From Tagaea sp965279565 (GTDB taxonomy: Bacteria > Pseudomonadota > Alphaproteobacteria > CACIAM-22H2): a DNA stretch of 64,000 bases. The position numbers were made by a program, and so were the translations under genes. Location: the NCBI GenBank assembly GCA_965279565.1, contig OZ257249.1, positions 3,906,001 to 3,970,000 of the forward strand. Reading direction: 5' to 3'. A model generated the notes under the pieces. It was not told the DNA's origin. It made no database searches and saw nothing but the letters and a program-made list of their open reading frames with translations. Below are positions 8,824-20,236 of this stretch, in pieces. Each line of letters starts with the position of its first letter. Position 1 is the first letter of the stretch.

Positions 8824-9311
8824 TCGCCCTTTGCCATCGCGATCGCGCGGTCGAGCATGCCGACGAGCTGGCGGCCGGTCTCGCCGCCGTCGCCCGACAC
8901 CTTGGAATTGATGACGACCGCGATCGCGTCGGCGGCGGCCTTGACGATGATCAGCGTCTTGGCGTCCAGGATGTCGGTCGCGTCGAGATAGCGGCAGAGC
9001 TGGTCGCCGAAGCGCGTGACCAGCGGATAGCCGTAGGAGCCGCCCTGCCCGCGCAGCTCGTGCGCCAGCATGTAGACTTCCTGGCGCTTCTTGATGTCGT
9101 TGGGATTGACGAGCAGTGCGGCGGCCGCGAGCGACAGCTTGGCGACGTCGCCGCGGGCGATCTCCTCGAACTCGCCGCGCAGGCTGTCGAAGACCTTTTC
9201 CGCCTTCTTGATCGCGTTCGCGTCGAGGCCGCCCGAGCCGACCTTCTGCTTGAGAAGGTTGGGCGGGTTCAACACCTGGAAGCTGCGACCGCCGCCCGAG
9301 CCCTGACTCAT
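8820..9311 (-). CDS. Stand-alone histidine phosphotransfer (HPt) domain protein
   Basis: A 163-residue helical protein with the HPt signature AHELRGQGGSYGY, in which His84 would be the phosphoacceptor (compare the family pattern HxLKGxxxxxG). The N-terminal 30 residues are Gly-rich and probably flexible. The start at 9311 is chosen because a purine-rich stretch precedes it; an upstream extension of 23 codons in the same frame looks non-native. It follows a single-domain response regulator 28 bp upstream and overlaps DUF1489 downstream by ATGA. It probably relays phosphate between a hybrid kinase elsewhere and the adjacent receiver. Confidence 0.7.
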   Translation of the reverse strand: MSQGSGGGRSFQVLNPPNLLKQKVGSGGLDANAIKKAEKVFDSLRGEFEEIARGDVAKLSLAAAALLVNPNDIKKRQEVYMLAHELRGQGGSYGYPLVTRFGDQLCRYLDATDILDAKTLIIVKAAADAIAVVINSKVSGDGGETGRQLVGMLDRAIAMAKGE

Positions 9312-9339
9312 TCGCTTTTCCGGTAGATTTGCGGCGCCG

Positions 9340-9828
9340 TTAGGTCGGCGTGCGTCGTTCGACGCCGATATAGATGCCACCGCGCTTGCGTCGGCGGCAA
9401 GGGCCGAAATAGCTCTTCGTGCGGATATAGGGACGCGGGCGGTCGACGATCTCCTCGATCCGCTGCGACAGCGATTGCGCGCTGATCGGCTTGGCCAGGA
9501 ACTCGGTCACGCCGACGTCGCGCGCCCGGGTCACGCGCTCGCGCTCGGTGTGGCCGGTCACCATGATGATCGGCAGGAACGGGTTGGGCGAGTCCGACTC
9601 GGTGCGCACCTTGCGCACGAACTCGAGTCCGCTGACCGGATAGGTCTCCCAGTCGATCAGCGCGAAGTCGACGGGGTTCTGCTTGATCGCCTGGTAGGCG
9701 GCCGCCCCTTCCGTGCACTCGACGACTTCGCGCACGCCGATCGCGTCAAGCAGCCCCTTGAGCAGCTTGCGCATGTGCGCGTTGTCCTCGATCACGAGGA
9801 CCTTGATCTTCGACAACTGGTACGGCAT
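9340..9828 (-). CDS. Single-domain response regulator (CheY-like)
   Basis: A 162-residue receiver protein without a DNA-binding output domain. Family residues are visible: acidic pair Glu14-Asp15 in LVIEDN, phosphoacceptor Asp59 in ALIDWE, Thr91 in MVTGH and Lys113 in LAKPIS. A basic tail after residue 130 (RTKSYFGP, then RRRK and a second ERR) extends beyond the receiver fold and resembles the GPxRRR tails of some alphaproteobacterial receivers. The start at 9828 (MPYQLSKIKVL) is preferred over an upstream ATG 8 codons away. It heads a three-gene operon with HPt and DUF1489; a promoter is predicted at 9871-9899. Confidence 0.85.
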   Translation of the reverse strand: MPYQLSKIKVLVIEDNAHMRKLLKGLLDAIGVREVVECTEGAAAYQAIKQNPVDFALIDWETYPVSGLEFVRKVRTESDSPNPFLPIIMVTGHTERERVTRARDVGVTEFLAKPISAQSLSQRIEEIVDRPRPYIRTKSYFGPCRRRKRGGIYIGVERRTPT

Positions 9829-9870
9829 CGCGGGGCCCGGGTGGCGCGGCAAAGGCCGCGCATCGCCGGA

Positions 9871-9899
9871 ACACTAGGCCCGCCCGCCCCCCTTGGCAA
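9871..9899 (-). promoter_or_regulatory. Predicted sigma-70-type promoter of the receiver-HPt-DUF1489 operon
   Basis: On the reverse strand TTGCCA (9894-9899) is followed after 17 bp by TAGTGT (9871-9876), 43 bp upstream of the response-regulator start. It sits in the 88 bp gap after mvaB. A 7 bp stem with an AAAG loop (9844-9861) lies in the predicted leader. Prediction by eye only. Confidence 0.45.
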
Positions 9900-9916
9900 G
9901 CCGCCCATAAGACTGC

Positions 9917-10828
9917 CTAATTCGCCGAGACCCGGGCGGCAAGCGCCTGCGCAACCCGGCTGGTCGGGGTCCGGCCGAGGGCGGCACAGATGAAGCGCCC
10001 CGCGGCCGCAAGCCCTTCCAGATCCACGCCGGTCTCGATCCCCATGCCGCCGAGCATGTAGCGGACATCCTCGGAGCCGACATTGCCCGAGGCCCCCTTG
10101 GCGTAGGGGCAGCCGCCCAGCCCCGCCACGGCACTGTCCACCACCGAGATACCGCGTTCGAGGCAGGCCAGGATATTGGCCAGCGCCTGCCCGTAGGTGT
10201 CGTGGAAATGCACCGCCAGCCGATCCAGCGGCACGTGGACCGCGACGGCATCGACCATCGCCTGCGCACGGGCGGGCGTGCCGGTGCCGATCGTGTCGCC
10301 CAGCGAGATCTCGTAGCAGCCCATCGCGAAGAGCCGGGCCGACACGTCGGCGACCGCCGCCGGCGCCACGTCGCCCTCGTAGGGGCAACCCAGCACGCAG
10401 CTGACATAGCCGCGCACGCGGATTCCCTGCGCGCGGGCCGCCTCGGCGACGGGTGCAAAACGCTCGAGGCTTTCGGAGATCGAGCAGTTGATGTTCCGGC
10501 GCGAAAAACTCTCCGACGCGGCGCCGAAGATCGCGATCTCGTCCGCCTTCGCGGCGATGGCACCTTCGAGGCCCTTCAGGTTCGGCACCAGCACCGGATA
10601 GGAGACGCCCGGGCGGCGCGCGATGCCGGCCATCACGCGGTCGGTATCGGCCATCTGCGGAACCCATTTGGGCGAGACGAAGCTGCCCGATTCGACAACC
10701 GTCAGGCCGCACGCGGCGAGCCGTTCGATCAGCTCGATCTTGGTCGCGGTGTCGACGGGCTTGGCCTCGTTCTGCAGGCCGTCGCGCGGGCCGACCTCGA
10801 CCATGCGCACGCGGGCGGGCACGCGCAT
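9917..10828 (-). CDS. mvaB: Hydroxymethylglutaryl-CoA lyase
   Basis: Cleaves 3-hydroxy-3-methylglutaryl-CoA to acetyl-CoA and acetoacetate, the last step of leucine degradation. The 303-residue TIM-barrel protein shows the metal/catalytic motif EVGPRDGLQNE (Arg15, Asp16), the metal-binding HFHDTYGQA, and the C-terminal GLGGCPYAKGASGNV loop with the family cysteine. The start at 10828 lies 5 bp after the carboxylase alpha stop, and the end of that gene (GAAGGGTGA) can supply the ribosome-binding site. It is the last gene of the leucine operon. The frame continues upstream but only as antisense-like reading through mccA. Confidence 0.93.
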   Translation of the reverse strand: MRVPARVRMVEVGPRDGLQNEAKPVDTATKIELIERLAACGLTVVESGSFVSPKWVPQMADTDRVMAGIARRPGVSYPVLVPNLKGLEGAIAAKADEIAIFGAASESFSRRNINCSISESLERFAPVAEAARAQGIRVRGYVSCVLGCPYEGDVAPAAVADVSARLFAMGCYEISLGDTIGTGTPARAQAMVDAVAVHVPLDRLAVHFHDTYGQALANILACLERGISVVDSAVAGLGGCPYAKGASGNVGSEDVRYMLGGMGIETGVDLEGLAAAGRFICAALGRTPTSRVAQALAARVSAN

Positions 10829-10833
10829 GGCGC

Positions 10834-12829
<1,996 letters not shown>

Positions 12830-12837
<8 letters not shown>

Positions 12838-13774
12838 CTTTGCGCTCCCTGTCGGTCGACCCACCGCGCCGGCGCGCTTCAACCTCGCGCGAATAGCTCA
12901 TGATCTCGGAGAAACCGACCAGCAGCAGAGTCACGCCGAAGATGACCTCGATCAGCGCGATCATGCGGATGGGCTCGCTGACGGGCAGGATGTCGCCATA
13001 GCCGACCGTCGACAGCGTCACGACCGAGAAATACATCGCGTCGGAAAAGGCAACCGCGCGGTCGTCGCCGAGAATCCGGAAATGCGGACCCGGCACCACG
13101 CGGTCGACGATCTTGTAGACGGCCGCGAACGCGACGACGATCAGCGAATAGAAGGTCAGGAAGGCGTAGACCGGGATCACCAGCCGTTCGATGCGCTGGA
13201 AGAACTCCTCGAACAGCAGGCCCGCGTCGATCAGGAAGATCGCGACATTCTTGGCCGTGGCGAGCACGAGCGCCGAAACGACCGCCATCGCCAGGACGAA
13301 TGCGACGTCGATCGTCCTGCCGCCAGGATCGAGCACGGGGATCGCGAAGGTCAGCGCGCAGACGCCGGCAGTCGGCGCGAGCCACCAGGCCGAATGGCGC
13401 AGATCGGCGGCCGAGCGGATCCGCTGTTCGGTGACGATGTCGCGAATGGCGTCACGCCGCAGGAACGTTCCGAGCATGAAGCCCACGATCGGGAGCAGGA
13501 ATCCCGCGTGCTGGGCCGCATGCGAGACGCCGCGGAAGTTCGACTCCGACAGGAACACGAAGATCGACACGTAGATCGCGATCGAATTCGTCAGCGCCAG
13601 CGAGAAGAAGATCGATCCGGGAAACAGCATGTTGAAGAAAAAGACCGACACAAGCGCCGTTCCCACCATCGTGACGGCAAGCGACGTGCCCACATCGTCC
13701 GCGACCGCCACCGCGATCAGCAGGAAAAGCGCACCCGTCGCCGAAATGCCGAGCCGCAGGCCGCCCTTGCGCAT
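12830..13774 (-). CDS. Two-pore-helix-type potassium channel-like membrane protein
   Basis: A 314-residue integral membrane protein with about seven hydrophobic segments. It ends in a pore module: a transmembrane helix (about 205-230), the selectivity filter TVGYGD (256-261) and a final helix (about 270-290), then a basic tail. The filter TLSTVGYGD is the hallmark of K+ channels. The N-terminal half (about 1-130) is hydrophobic and of no family I can name. There is no ligand-binding cytoplasmic domain such as RCK. It sits inside the leucine operon, 2 bp after liuC and overlapping mccA by 8 bp, so its translation is coupled to a catabolic enzyme. Why is unknown. Confidence 0.75.
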
Positions 13775-13776
13775 CG

Positions 13777-14574
13777 CTATGCCTTCCCCTGCCCGGACCA
13801 ATCCGGTCGGCGCTTGGCGAGGAAAGCGGCGATCCCCTCGCGCCCCTCGGGCGAGACGCGGATGCGCGCAATCCGGGCGGCCGTGTCGGCCACCATCGCG
13901 TCGTCGATGGGTCCGCGTGCGACGCGCGCGATCAGCGCCTTGCTTTCCGTCTGCGCGCGCGGACCGGCGGCGAGCAGCGGGGCGAGGATCGCTTCGAGTG
14001 CCTCGTCGAACAATTCGGCCGGCGCCACTTCGTGCAGCAGGCCGAAGCGCTTCGCGGTCGCCGCATCGAACGTCTCCGCCGTCAGGAAATAGCGGCGTGC
14101 GGCGCGTGCACCGATCGCCGCCACGACATAGGGCGAGATGACGGCCGGGATCAGGCCGAGCTTCACTTCCGACAGGCAGAAGCCCGCCGTCTCGGCGGCA
14201 ACGGCGATATCGCAGCACGCGACGAGCCCGACCCCGCCGCCGAACGCCGCCCCATGCACGCGCGCGAGCGTGGGCTTCGGGAAGGCGTCGAGGGTGCGCA
14301 TCAGGCCGGCGAGCGCATCGGCATCGCGCCGGTTCTCGGCCTCGGTATAGCCGGCCATGCGCTTCATCCAGTTGAGATCGGCACCGGCCGAGAAGCTCTT
14401 CCCGCGCCCGGCGAGGACGAGGACGCGCACCGTTTCGTCCGAAGCAAGCCGACCGAGTTCGGCCGTGAGTGCGGCGATCAGCGCATCGTCGAACGCGTTG
14501 TGCAGTTCCGGCCGGTCGAGCCACAGCGTGGCGACCCCGCGCGCGTCCACCTGCGTCTGGAAGCCTGCGCCCAT
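13777..14574 (-). CDS. liuC: Methylglutaconyl-CoA hydratase (enoyl-CoA hydratase family)
   Basis: Hydrates 3-methylglutaconyl-CoA to HMG-CoA between the carboxylase and lyase steps of leucine degradation. The 265-residue crotonase-fold protein contains GKSFSAGADLNWMKRM (CoA-binding and first oxyanion-hole segment) and HGAAFGGGVGLVACCDIAVA (second oxyanion-hole segment). GADLNWMK is typical of the methylglutaconyl-CoA hydratase branch. Five bp separate it from mccB upstream and 2 bp from the channel gene downstream, so it is an internal operon gene. A general short-chain enoyl-CoA hydratase is the alternative; context favours LiuC. Confidence 0.88.
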   Translation of the reverse strand: MGAGFQTQVDARGVATLWLDRPELHNAFDDALIAALTAELGRLASDETVRVLVLAGRGKSFSAGADLNWMKRMAGYTEAENRRDADALAGLMRTLDAFPKPTLARVHGAAFGGGVGLVACCDIAVAAETAGFCLSEVKLGLIPAVISPYVVAAIGARAARRYFLTAETFDAATAKRFGLLHEVAPAELFDEALEAILAPLLAAGPRAQTESKALIARVARGPIDDAMVADTAARIARIRVSPEGREGIAAFLAKRRPDWSGQGKA

Positions 14575-14579
14575 CGCCG

Positions 14580-16187
14580 TCACATTCGGAACACGCCGAA
14601 GCGCGTGGGTTCGAGAGGCGCGTTGGCCGAAACGGACAGGCCGAGGCCCAGCACGTTGCGCGTCTCGGCCGGATCGATGATGCCGTCGTCCCACAGCCGG
14701 GCCGACGCGTAATAGGGATGGCCTTGCGTCTCGTACTGGCTGCGGATGGGCGCCTTGAACGCGTCCTCGTCAGCCGCACTCCATTCCTTGCCGGCCGCTT
14801 CCAGATTGTCGCGACGTACGGTCGCGAGCACCGATGCCGCCTGCTCGCCGCCCATCACCGAGATGCGCGCGTTGGGCCACATCCACAGGAAGCGCGGCCC
14901 GAAGGCGCGCCCGCACATGCCGTAGTTCCCGGCCCCGAACGAGCCGCCGATTATGACCGTAAATTTTGGCACGCGCGCGCAGCTGACGGCCGTCACGAGC
15001 TTTGCGCCGTCGCGCGCGATGCCGCCCGCCTCGTATTTCTTGCCGACCATGAAGCCGGAGATGTTCTGCAGGAACACCAGCGGGATGCCGCGCTGGCAGC
15101 AAAGCTCGATGAAATGCGCGCCCTTGAGCGAGCTTTCCGAGAACAGAATGCCGTTGTTCGCGATGATGCCGACCGGATAGCCCCAGATGCGCGCGAAGCC
15201 GCACACCAGCGTCGTGCCATAGAGCGCCTTGAACTCGTCGAAGCGCGAGCCGTCGACCGTGCGCGCGATGATCTCGCGCACGTCGTAGGGCTGGCGCAGG
15301 TCGGGCGGCACCACGCCGTAGATCTCGGCCGGGTCGTAGGCCGGCTCGGCCGGCGCCTGCAGGTCGGGCCACGAGGGCTTGCGCGCGTTGAGATTGCCGA
15401 CGATCCGGCGTGCGATGCCCAGCGCATGCGCATCGTTCTGCGCATAGTGGTCGACCACACCCGACACGCGCGCATGCACGTCGGCCCCGCCAAGTTCCTC
15501 GGCCGTGACGATCTCGCCGATGGCCGCCTTCACCAGCGGCGGACCGCCGAGGAAGATCGTGCCCTGGTTCTTCACGATGATCGATTCATCCGACATCGCC
15601 GGCACGTAGGCGCCGCCCGCCGTGCAGCTTCCCATCACGACCGCGATCTGCGGGATGCCGGCGGCCGACAAGGTGGCCTGATTGTAGAAGATGCGCCCGA
15701 AATGCTCGCGGTCGGGAAACACGTCGTCCTGGTTGGGCAGGTTCGCCCCGCCGGAATCGACCAGATAGATGCAAGGCAGCCGGTTCTCGCGCGCGATCTC
15801 CTGCGCGCGCAGGTGCTTCTTGACCGTCATCGGGAAATAGGTGCCGCCCTTGACGGTCGCGTCGTTGCATACGATCACGCATTCGCGGCCCGCAACGCGG
15901 CCGATCCCCGTCACGATCCCGGCCGCCGCGACATCGCCGCCGTACATGCCCCAGGCGGCGAGCTGCGAAAGCTCGAGGAACGGTGCGCCCGGATCGAGCA
16001 GCGTGCGGATGCGCTCGCGCGGCAGCAGCTTGCCGCGCCCGACATGCTTGTCGCGTGCTGCCGGCCCGCCGCCCTCGCGCACCCGGTCGCACGCGGCGCG
16101 CAGGTCAGCGACGGCGGCGCGCATCGCCGCATCGTTCGCGCGGAACGCCTCGGAGCGCGTGTCGATGCGGGAGACGAGTGCGGTCAT
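14580..16187 (-). CDS. mccB: Methylcrotonyl-CoA carboxylase, carboxyltransferase beta subunit
   Basis: Transfers CO2 from biotin to 3-methylcrotonyl-CoA. The 535-residue protein has two crotonase-like lobes. The N-lobe contains LVDSGGANLPNQDDVFPD, strongly characteristic of MCC beta subunits (propionyl carboxylases have a shorter SGGARIQEG). MGSCTAGGAYVPAMSDE follows, and the C-lobe has the acyl-CoA site around FLQNISGFMVGKKYEAGGIA. Length matches the family (about 535). It pairs with mccA, separated by liuC and the channel gene. One bp separates it from the upstream isomerase gene, indicating tight co-transcription. Confidence 0.94.
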   Translation of the reverse strand: MTALVSRIDTRSEAFRANDAAMRAAVADLRAACDRVREGGGPAARDKHVGRGKLLPRERIRTLLDPGAPFLELSQLAAWGMYGGDVAAAGIVTGIGRVAGRECVIVCNDATVKGGTYFPMTVKKHLRAQEIARENRLPCIYLVDSGGANLPNQDDVFPDREHFGRIFYNQATLSAAGIPQIAVVMGSCTAGGAYVPAMSDESIIVKNQGTIFLGGPPLVKAAIGEIVTAEELGGADVHARVSGVVDHYAQNDAHALGIARRIVGNLNARKPSWPDLQAPAEPAYDPAEIYGVVPPDLRQPYDVREIIARTVDGSRFDEFKALYGTTLVCGFARIWGYPVGIIANNGILFSESSLKGAHFIELCCQRGIPLVFLQNISGFMVGKKYEAGGIARDGAKLVTAVSCARVPKFTVIIGGSFGAGNYGMCGRAFGPRFLWMWPNARISVMGGEQAASVLATVRRDNLEAAGKEWSAADEDAFKAPIRSQYETQGHPYYASARLWDDGIIDPAETRNVLGLGLSVSANAPLEPTRFGVFRM

Positions 16188-16188
16188 T

Positions 16189-16791
16189 TCACCAGCCGCC
16201 CGTCACGAGCCATTCCTCGATTTGCGCGAGGCGGTCGGCACCCCAGAACGGTTCGCCGTCGACGACGATATAGGGCGAGCCGAACACGCCCTTGGCGACG
16301 GCCGCCTCCACTTCCTTGCGCAGCGTCTCCTTGACCTCGGCCGAACCCAGCGCGGTCTTCAGCTCCTCGCGCGGCACGCCCATGCCGGCGGCGAGATCGC
16401 AGACGAAATCGATGCCGGTCACGTCGACGCCGGCGATGAAAGCCTGCCGGAACACGGCCTTCGCGAAACGCTTGGCGAGTGCGGAATCGCGCGCGTCGAG
16501 CCAGTAGAAGGCGCGCGAGGCTGCGATGGCGCCGAACGGGAACGGATCGGGCAGGCGGAATTTCAGATCCAGCAGCCGGCCGAAGCGCACGAAATCGTGG
16601 CGGCAATATTCGCCCTTGAGCGGGATTTCCATCAGCGGCTTCTGGCCCGAGACCTTGAAGGCGGCACCGAGCAGGACCGGGCGCCACTTCACCACCCGGC
16701 CGTAATGCCCGGCCAGATCGTCGATGCGCGTCGAGGCGAAGAAGCCGTAGGGGCTGGAGAAGTCGAAGTAGAAATCGATCGGTCCCGCCAT
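16189..16791 (-). CDS. DsbA-family (2-hydroxychromene-2-carboxylate isomerase-like) protein
   Basis: A 200-residue kappa-GST/HCCA isomerase-type protein. The N-terminus IDFYFDFSSPYGFFAS holds the Ser-Pro glutathione-binding pair, and the C-terminus VFGSPYIVVDGEPFWGADRL is the diagnostic cis-Pro plus FWGADR motif. Despite the family name, many members act on unknown substrates; here it lies between an acyl-CoA dehydrogenase and mccB in a leucine operon, where a naphthalene-pathway role is unlikely. It may detoxify or isomerise an unsaturated acyl-CoA or conjugate (inference). Gaps of 3 bp upstream and 1 bp downstream show it is an integral operon member. Confidence 0.82.
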   Translation of the reverse strand: MAGPIDFYFDFSSPYGFFASTRIDDLAGHYGRVVKWRPVLLGAAFKVSGQKPLMEIPLKGEYCRHDFVRFGRLLDLKFRLPDPFPFGAIAASRAFYWLDARDSALAKRFAKAVFRQAFIAGVDVTGIDFVCDLAAGMGVPREELKTALGSAEVKETLRKEVEAAVAKGVFGSPYIVVDGEPFWGADRLAQIEEWLVTGGW

Positions 16792-16794
16792 CGT

Positions 16795-17934
16795 CTAGGC
16801 CTCCGTCTTCAGCGCGCGCGCGATCACGAGGCGCTGGATGTCGCTCGTTCCCTCGTAGATCTGGCACACGCGCACGTCGCGCCAGATCCGCTCGACAGGA
16901 TAGTCCGAAAGATAGCCGTATCCACCATGCGTCTGGATCGCGGCCGAGCAGACGCGCTCGGCCATCTCCGACGCGAAGAGCTTGGCCATCGCCGCTTCCT
17001 TCAGGCACGGCAGGCCGCGATCGCGCAACCCGGCGGCATTGACCACGAGCAGGCGCGCGGCCTCGATCTCGGTCGCCATGTCGGCGAGGCGGAACTGCAC
17101 CGCCTGATGGTCGAAGATCTTCTTGCCGAAGGTCTCGCGCTGCAGCGCGTACTCGCGCGCGACCTCGTAGGCCGAGCGCGCCATGCCGACGGCCTGTGCG
17201 GCGATACCGATGCGCCCGCCTTCGAGATTGGCGAGCGCGATCTTGAGCCCCTCGCCCTCCGCCCCCAGCATCAGGTCGGGCGTCAGGCGCATGTCCTCCA
17301 TGACGATCTGCGCCGTGTCGGAGCATTTCTGGCCGAGCTTCTCTTCCAGCCGTGCCACCTTCCAGCCGGCGGTCGCGGTCGGCACGACGAAGGCGCTGAT
17401 GCCCTTCTTGCCGGCAGCGGGATCGGTGACTGCGAAGACGATCGCGACATCGGCCGTTCCGCCCGACGTGATGAACTGCTTGGTGCCGTCGAGGACCCAA
17501 TGGTTGCCGTCGCGCCGCGCGCGCGTGCGGATGGCGGCGGCATCCGACCCGGTGGACGGCTCGGTCAGCGCGAACGCGCCCAGCATCTCGCCCTTCGCGA
17601 GCGGACGCAGGAACGTCTCCTTCTGCCAGTCGGTGCCGAATTTAAGGATCGGCATGCAGCCGACCGAATTGTGCACGCTCATCACGGTCGAGGCCGCCCC
17701 GTCGCCCGCCGCGATCTCCTCGATCGCCAGCGCATAGGCGACATGGTCCACGCCCGCCCCGTCGAATTCCTCGGGTACCAGCATGCCCATGAAGCCGAGC
17801 CCGCCCATCTCGCGCACGAGGTCGCGCGGGAACTTGCGTTCCTTCTCGCGCGCGGCCGCCGTCGGCCACAGCCGTTCCTGCGCGAAGGCGCGCGCGGCGT
17901 CGCGGATCATCGTCTGGGTTTCGGTCAGTTCCAT
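16795..17934 (-). CDS. Acyl-CoA dehydrogenase, short/branched-chain type
   Basis: FAD-dependent alpha,beta-dehydrogenation of an acyl-CoA (379 residues). Family signatures are FALTEPSTGSDA near the FAD site and QIYEGTSDIQRL near the C-terminus, where Glu361 is at the usual catalytic-base position. This residue differs from the isovaleryl-CoA dehydrogenase at 19045-20217, which lacks Glu there, so the two are functionally distinct. A butyryl-, isobutyryl- or 2-methylbutyryl-CoA substrate would fit, letting the operon serve several branched-chain amino acids; that is inference. It is 7 bp downstream of the SDR gene. Confidence 0.88.
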   Translation of the reverse strand: MELTETQTMIRDAARAFAQERLWPTAAAREKERKFPRDLVREMGGLGFMGMLVPEEFDGAGVDHVAYALAIEEIAAGDGAASTVMSVHNSVGCMPILKFGTDWQKETFLRPLAKGEMLGAFALTEPSTGSDAAAIRTRARRDGNHWVLDGTKQFITSGGTADVAIVFAVTDPAAGKKGISAFVVPTATAGWKVARLEEKLGQKCSDTAQIVMEDMRLTPDLMLGAEGEGLKIALANLEGGRIGIAAQAVGMARSAYEVAREYALQRETFGKKIFDHQAVQFRLADMATEIEAARLLVVNAAGLRDRGLPCLKEAAMAKLFASEMAERVCSAAIQTHGGYGYLSDYPVERIWRDVRVCQIYEGTSDIQRLVIARALKTEA

Positions 17935-17941
17935 CGCCCAC

Positions 17942-18616
17942 CTACCAGGGGAATTCGGAGCCGTCGTAGTTGTAGAACTTGCCGTTGTCGGCCGGCGTGA
18001 GGCCTTCGATCACCTTGCGCAGCCCGGCGATCGATTCGCTCGCCTCGATGGCGGCCGACGGGCCGCCCATGTCGGTGCGCACCCAGCCCGGATGCGTGCA
18101 GATCGTCGTGATGCCGCGCGGCGCGAGCTCGACCGACAGGTTCTTGGCGACCGAGTTGAGTGCGGCCTTCGACACGCGGTACGGCATGCTGCCGCCGGTC
18201 GACAGCGCATTCGATCCCAGACGCGAGGACATCAGCACGACGGTCTTGCGCGTGCTGCGCGCCACGGGCTCCACCAGCGCTTCGACGACGCGCAGCGGGG
18301 CGAGCACGTTGGTGCGGAAATTCTCCTCGAACGCGGTGAAGTCCGCCGCACCCAGCTTCCAGTCGCGGCCCTGGAAGATGCCGGCGTTGCAGACCAGCAC
18401 GTCGATGCTTTCCTTCGCGAGACTCGCACCGAGGCGGGCCACCGACTTCGCGTCGGTCACGTCGCACAGATGGACATCGCCGCCCGCCTTCGAGACGTCG
18501 GCGCCCTTGGCCATGTCGCGCACCGTGCCGATCGCGCGCCAGCCGGCGGCCGAGAACTGCCGGACGAATTCCAGACCCAGCCCGCGCGAGGCGCCCACGA
18601 CCAGCACCGTCGGCAT
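17942..18616 (-). CDS. Short-chain dehydrogenase/reductase
   Basis: A 224-residue NAD(P)-dependent oxidoreductase with the Rossmann cofactor motif GASRGLG (residues 8-14), the NAG motif (CNAGI, about 76-80), catalytic Ser around 130-131 and the YxxxK pair Tyr146/Lys150. It resembles the sniffer/C-factor-like branch of classical SDRs, whose substrates are often carbonyls of unknown identity. The gene lies 1 bp after ridA and 7 bp before the acyl-CoA dehydrogenase, so it belongs to the leucine operon transcript. A 3-hydroxyacyl-CoA dehydrogenase role is possible but not supported by specific residues I can see. Confidence 0.82.
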   Translation of the reverse strand: MPTVLVVGASRGLGLEFVRQFSAAGWRAIGTVRDMAKGADVSKAGGDVHLCDVTDAKSVARLGASLAKESIDVLVCNAGIFQGRDWKLGAADFTAFEENFRTNVLAPLRVVEALVEPVARSTRKTVVLMSSRLGSNALSTGGSMPYRVSKAALNSVAKNLSVELAPRGITTICTHPGWVRTDMGGPSAAIEASESIAGLRKVIEGLTPADNGKFYNYDGSEFPW

Positions 18617-18617
18617 G

Positions 18618-19007
18618 TCAGCGCTTCCTCCGCTTCGCGGTCACTTCGATCTCGATCTTCATGCGCAGATCGACGAAGCCGGTCACCAGCGTCGTGTTCG
18701 CCGGGCGGATCTTCGCGAAATGCCGACCCACGATGGGGGCGACGGCGGCGAAATCCGTCCGTCTGGCGAGGAAGATGCGTACGCGCACCACGTCGGCCAG
18801 GTCCGAGCCGGCCTTTTCGAGTGCAGCACGGATATTGGCGAAGCACTGCTCGGTCTGCGCCGTCACGCCGCGCGCGATCTTCATCTTGGAATAGTCGAAC
18901 CCGGTCGTGCCCGAGACGAACACCCAGTCCCCGTCGACAACCGCGCGCGAATAGCCCGCGAGCTTCTCGAAGCTGGACCCGGAAGAGATCAGTTTTCGGC
19001 CTGCCAT
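18618..19007 (-). CDS. RidA family (YjgF/YER057c/UK114) protein
   Basis: A 129-residue trimeric-fold protein. Canonical RidA hydrolyses reactive enamine/imine intermediates formed by PLP enzymes; other subfamilies do different deaminations. Recognisable segments are GDWVFVSGTTGFD, QCFANIRAALEKAGSDLADVV (family helix) and the C-terminal PANTTLVTGFVDLRMKIEIE. The conserved substrate-binding Arg of canonical RidA (near RxxxxV) is not clearly present; DLRMKIEIEV ends the chain instead, so it is likely a Rid subfamily outside RidA proper. Start at 19007 chosen for the upstream GGGAG at a normal distance. It sits between ivd and the SDR gene. Confidence 0.8.
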   Translation of the reverse strand: MAGRKLISSGSSFEKLAGYSRAVVDGDWVFVSGTTGFDYSKMKIARGVTAQTEQCFANIRAALEKAGSDLADVVRVRIFLARRTDFAAVAPIVGRHFAKIRPANTTLVTGFVDLRMKIEIEVTAKRRKR

Positions 19008-19044
19008 GCGTACTCCCGCACCTTTAATCCAGTCTAGCCCAGCT

Positions 19045-20217
<1,173 letters not shown>

Positions 20218-20236
20218 CGTTTCCTCCCTGTTTCCC

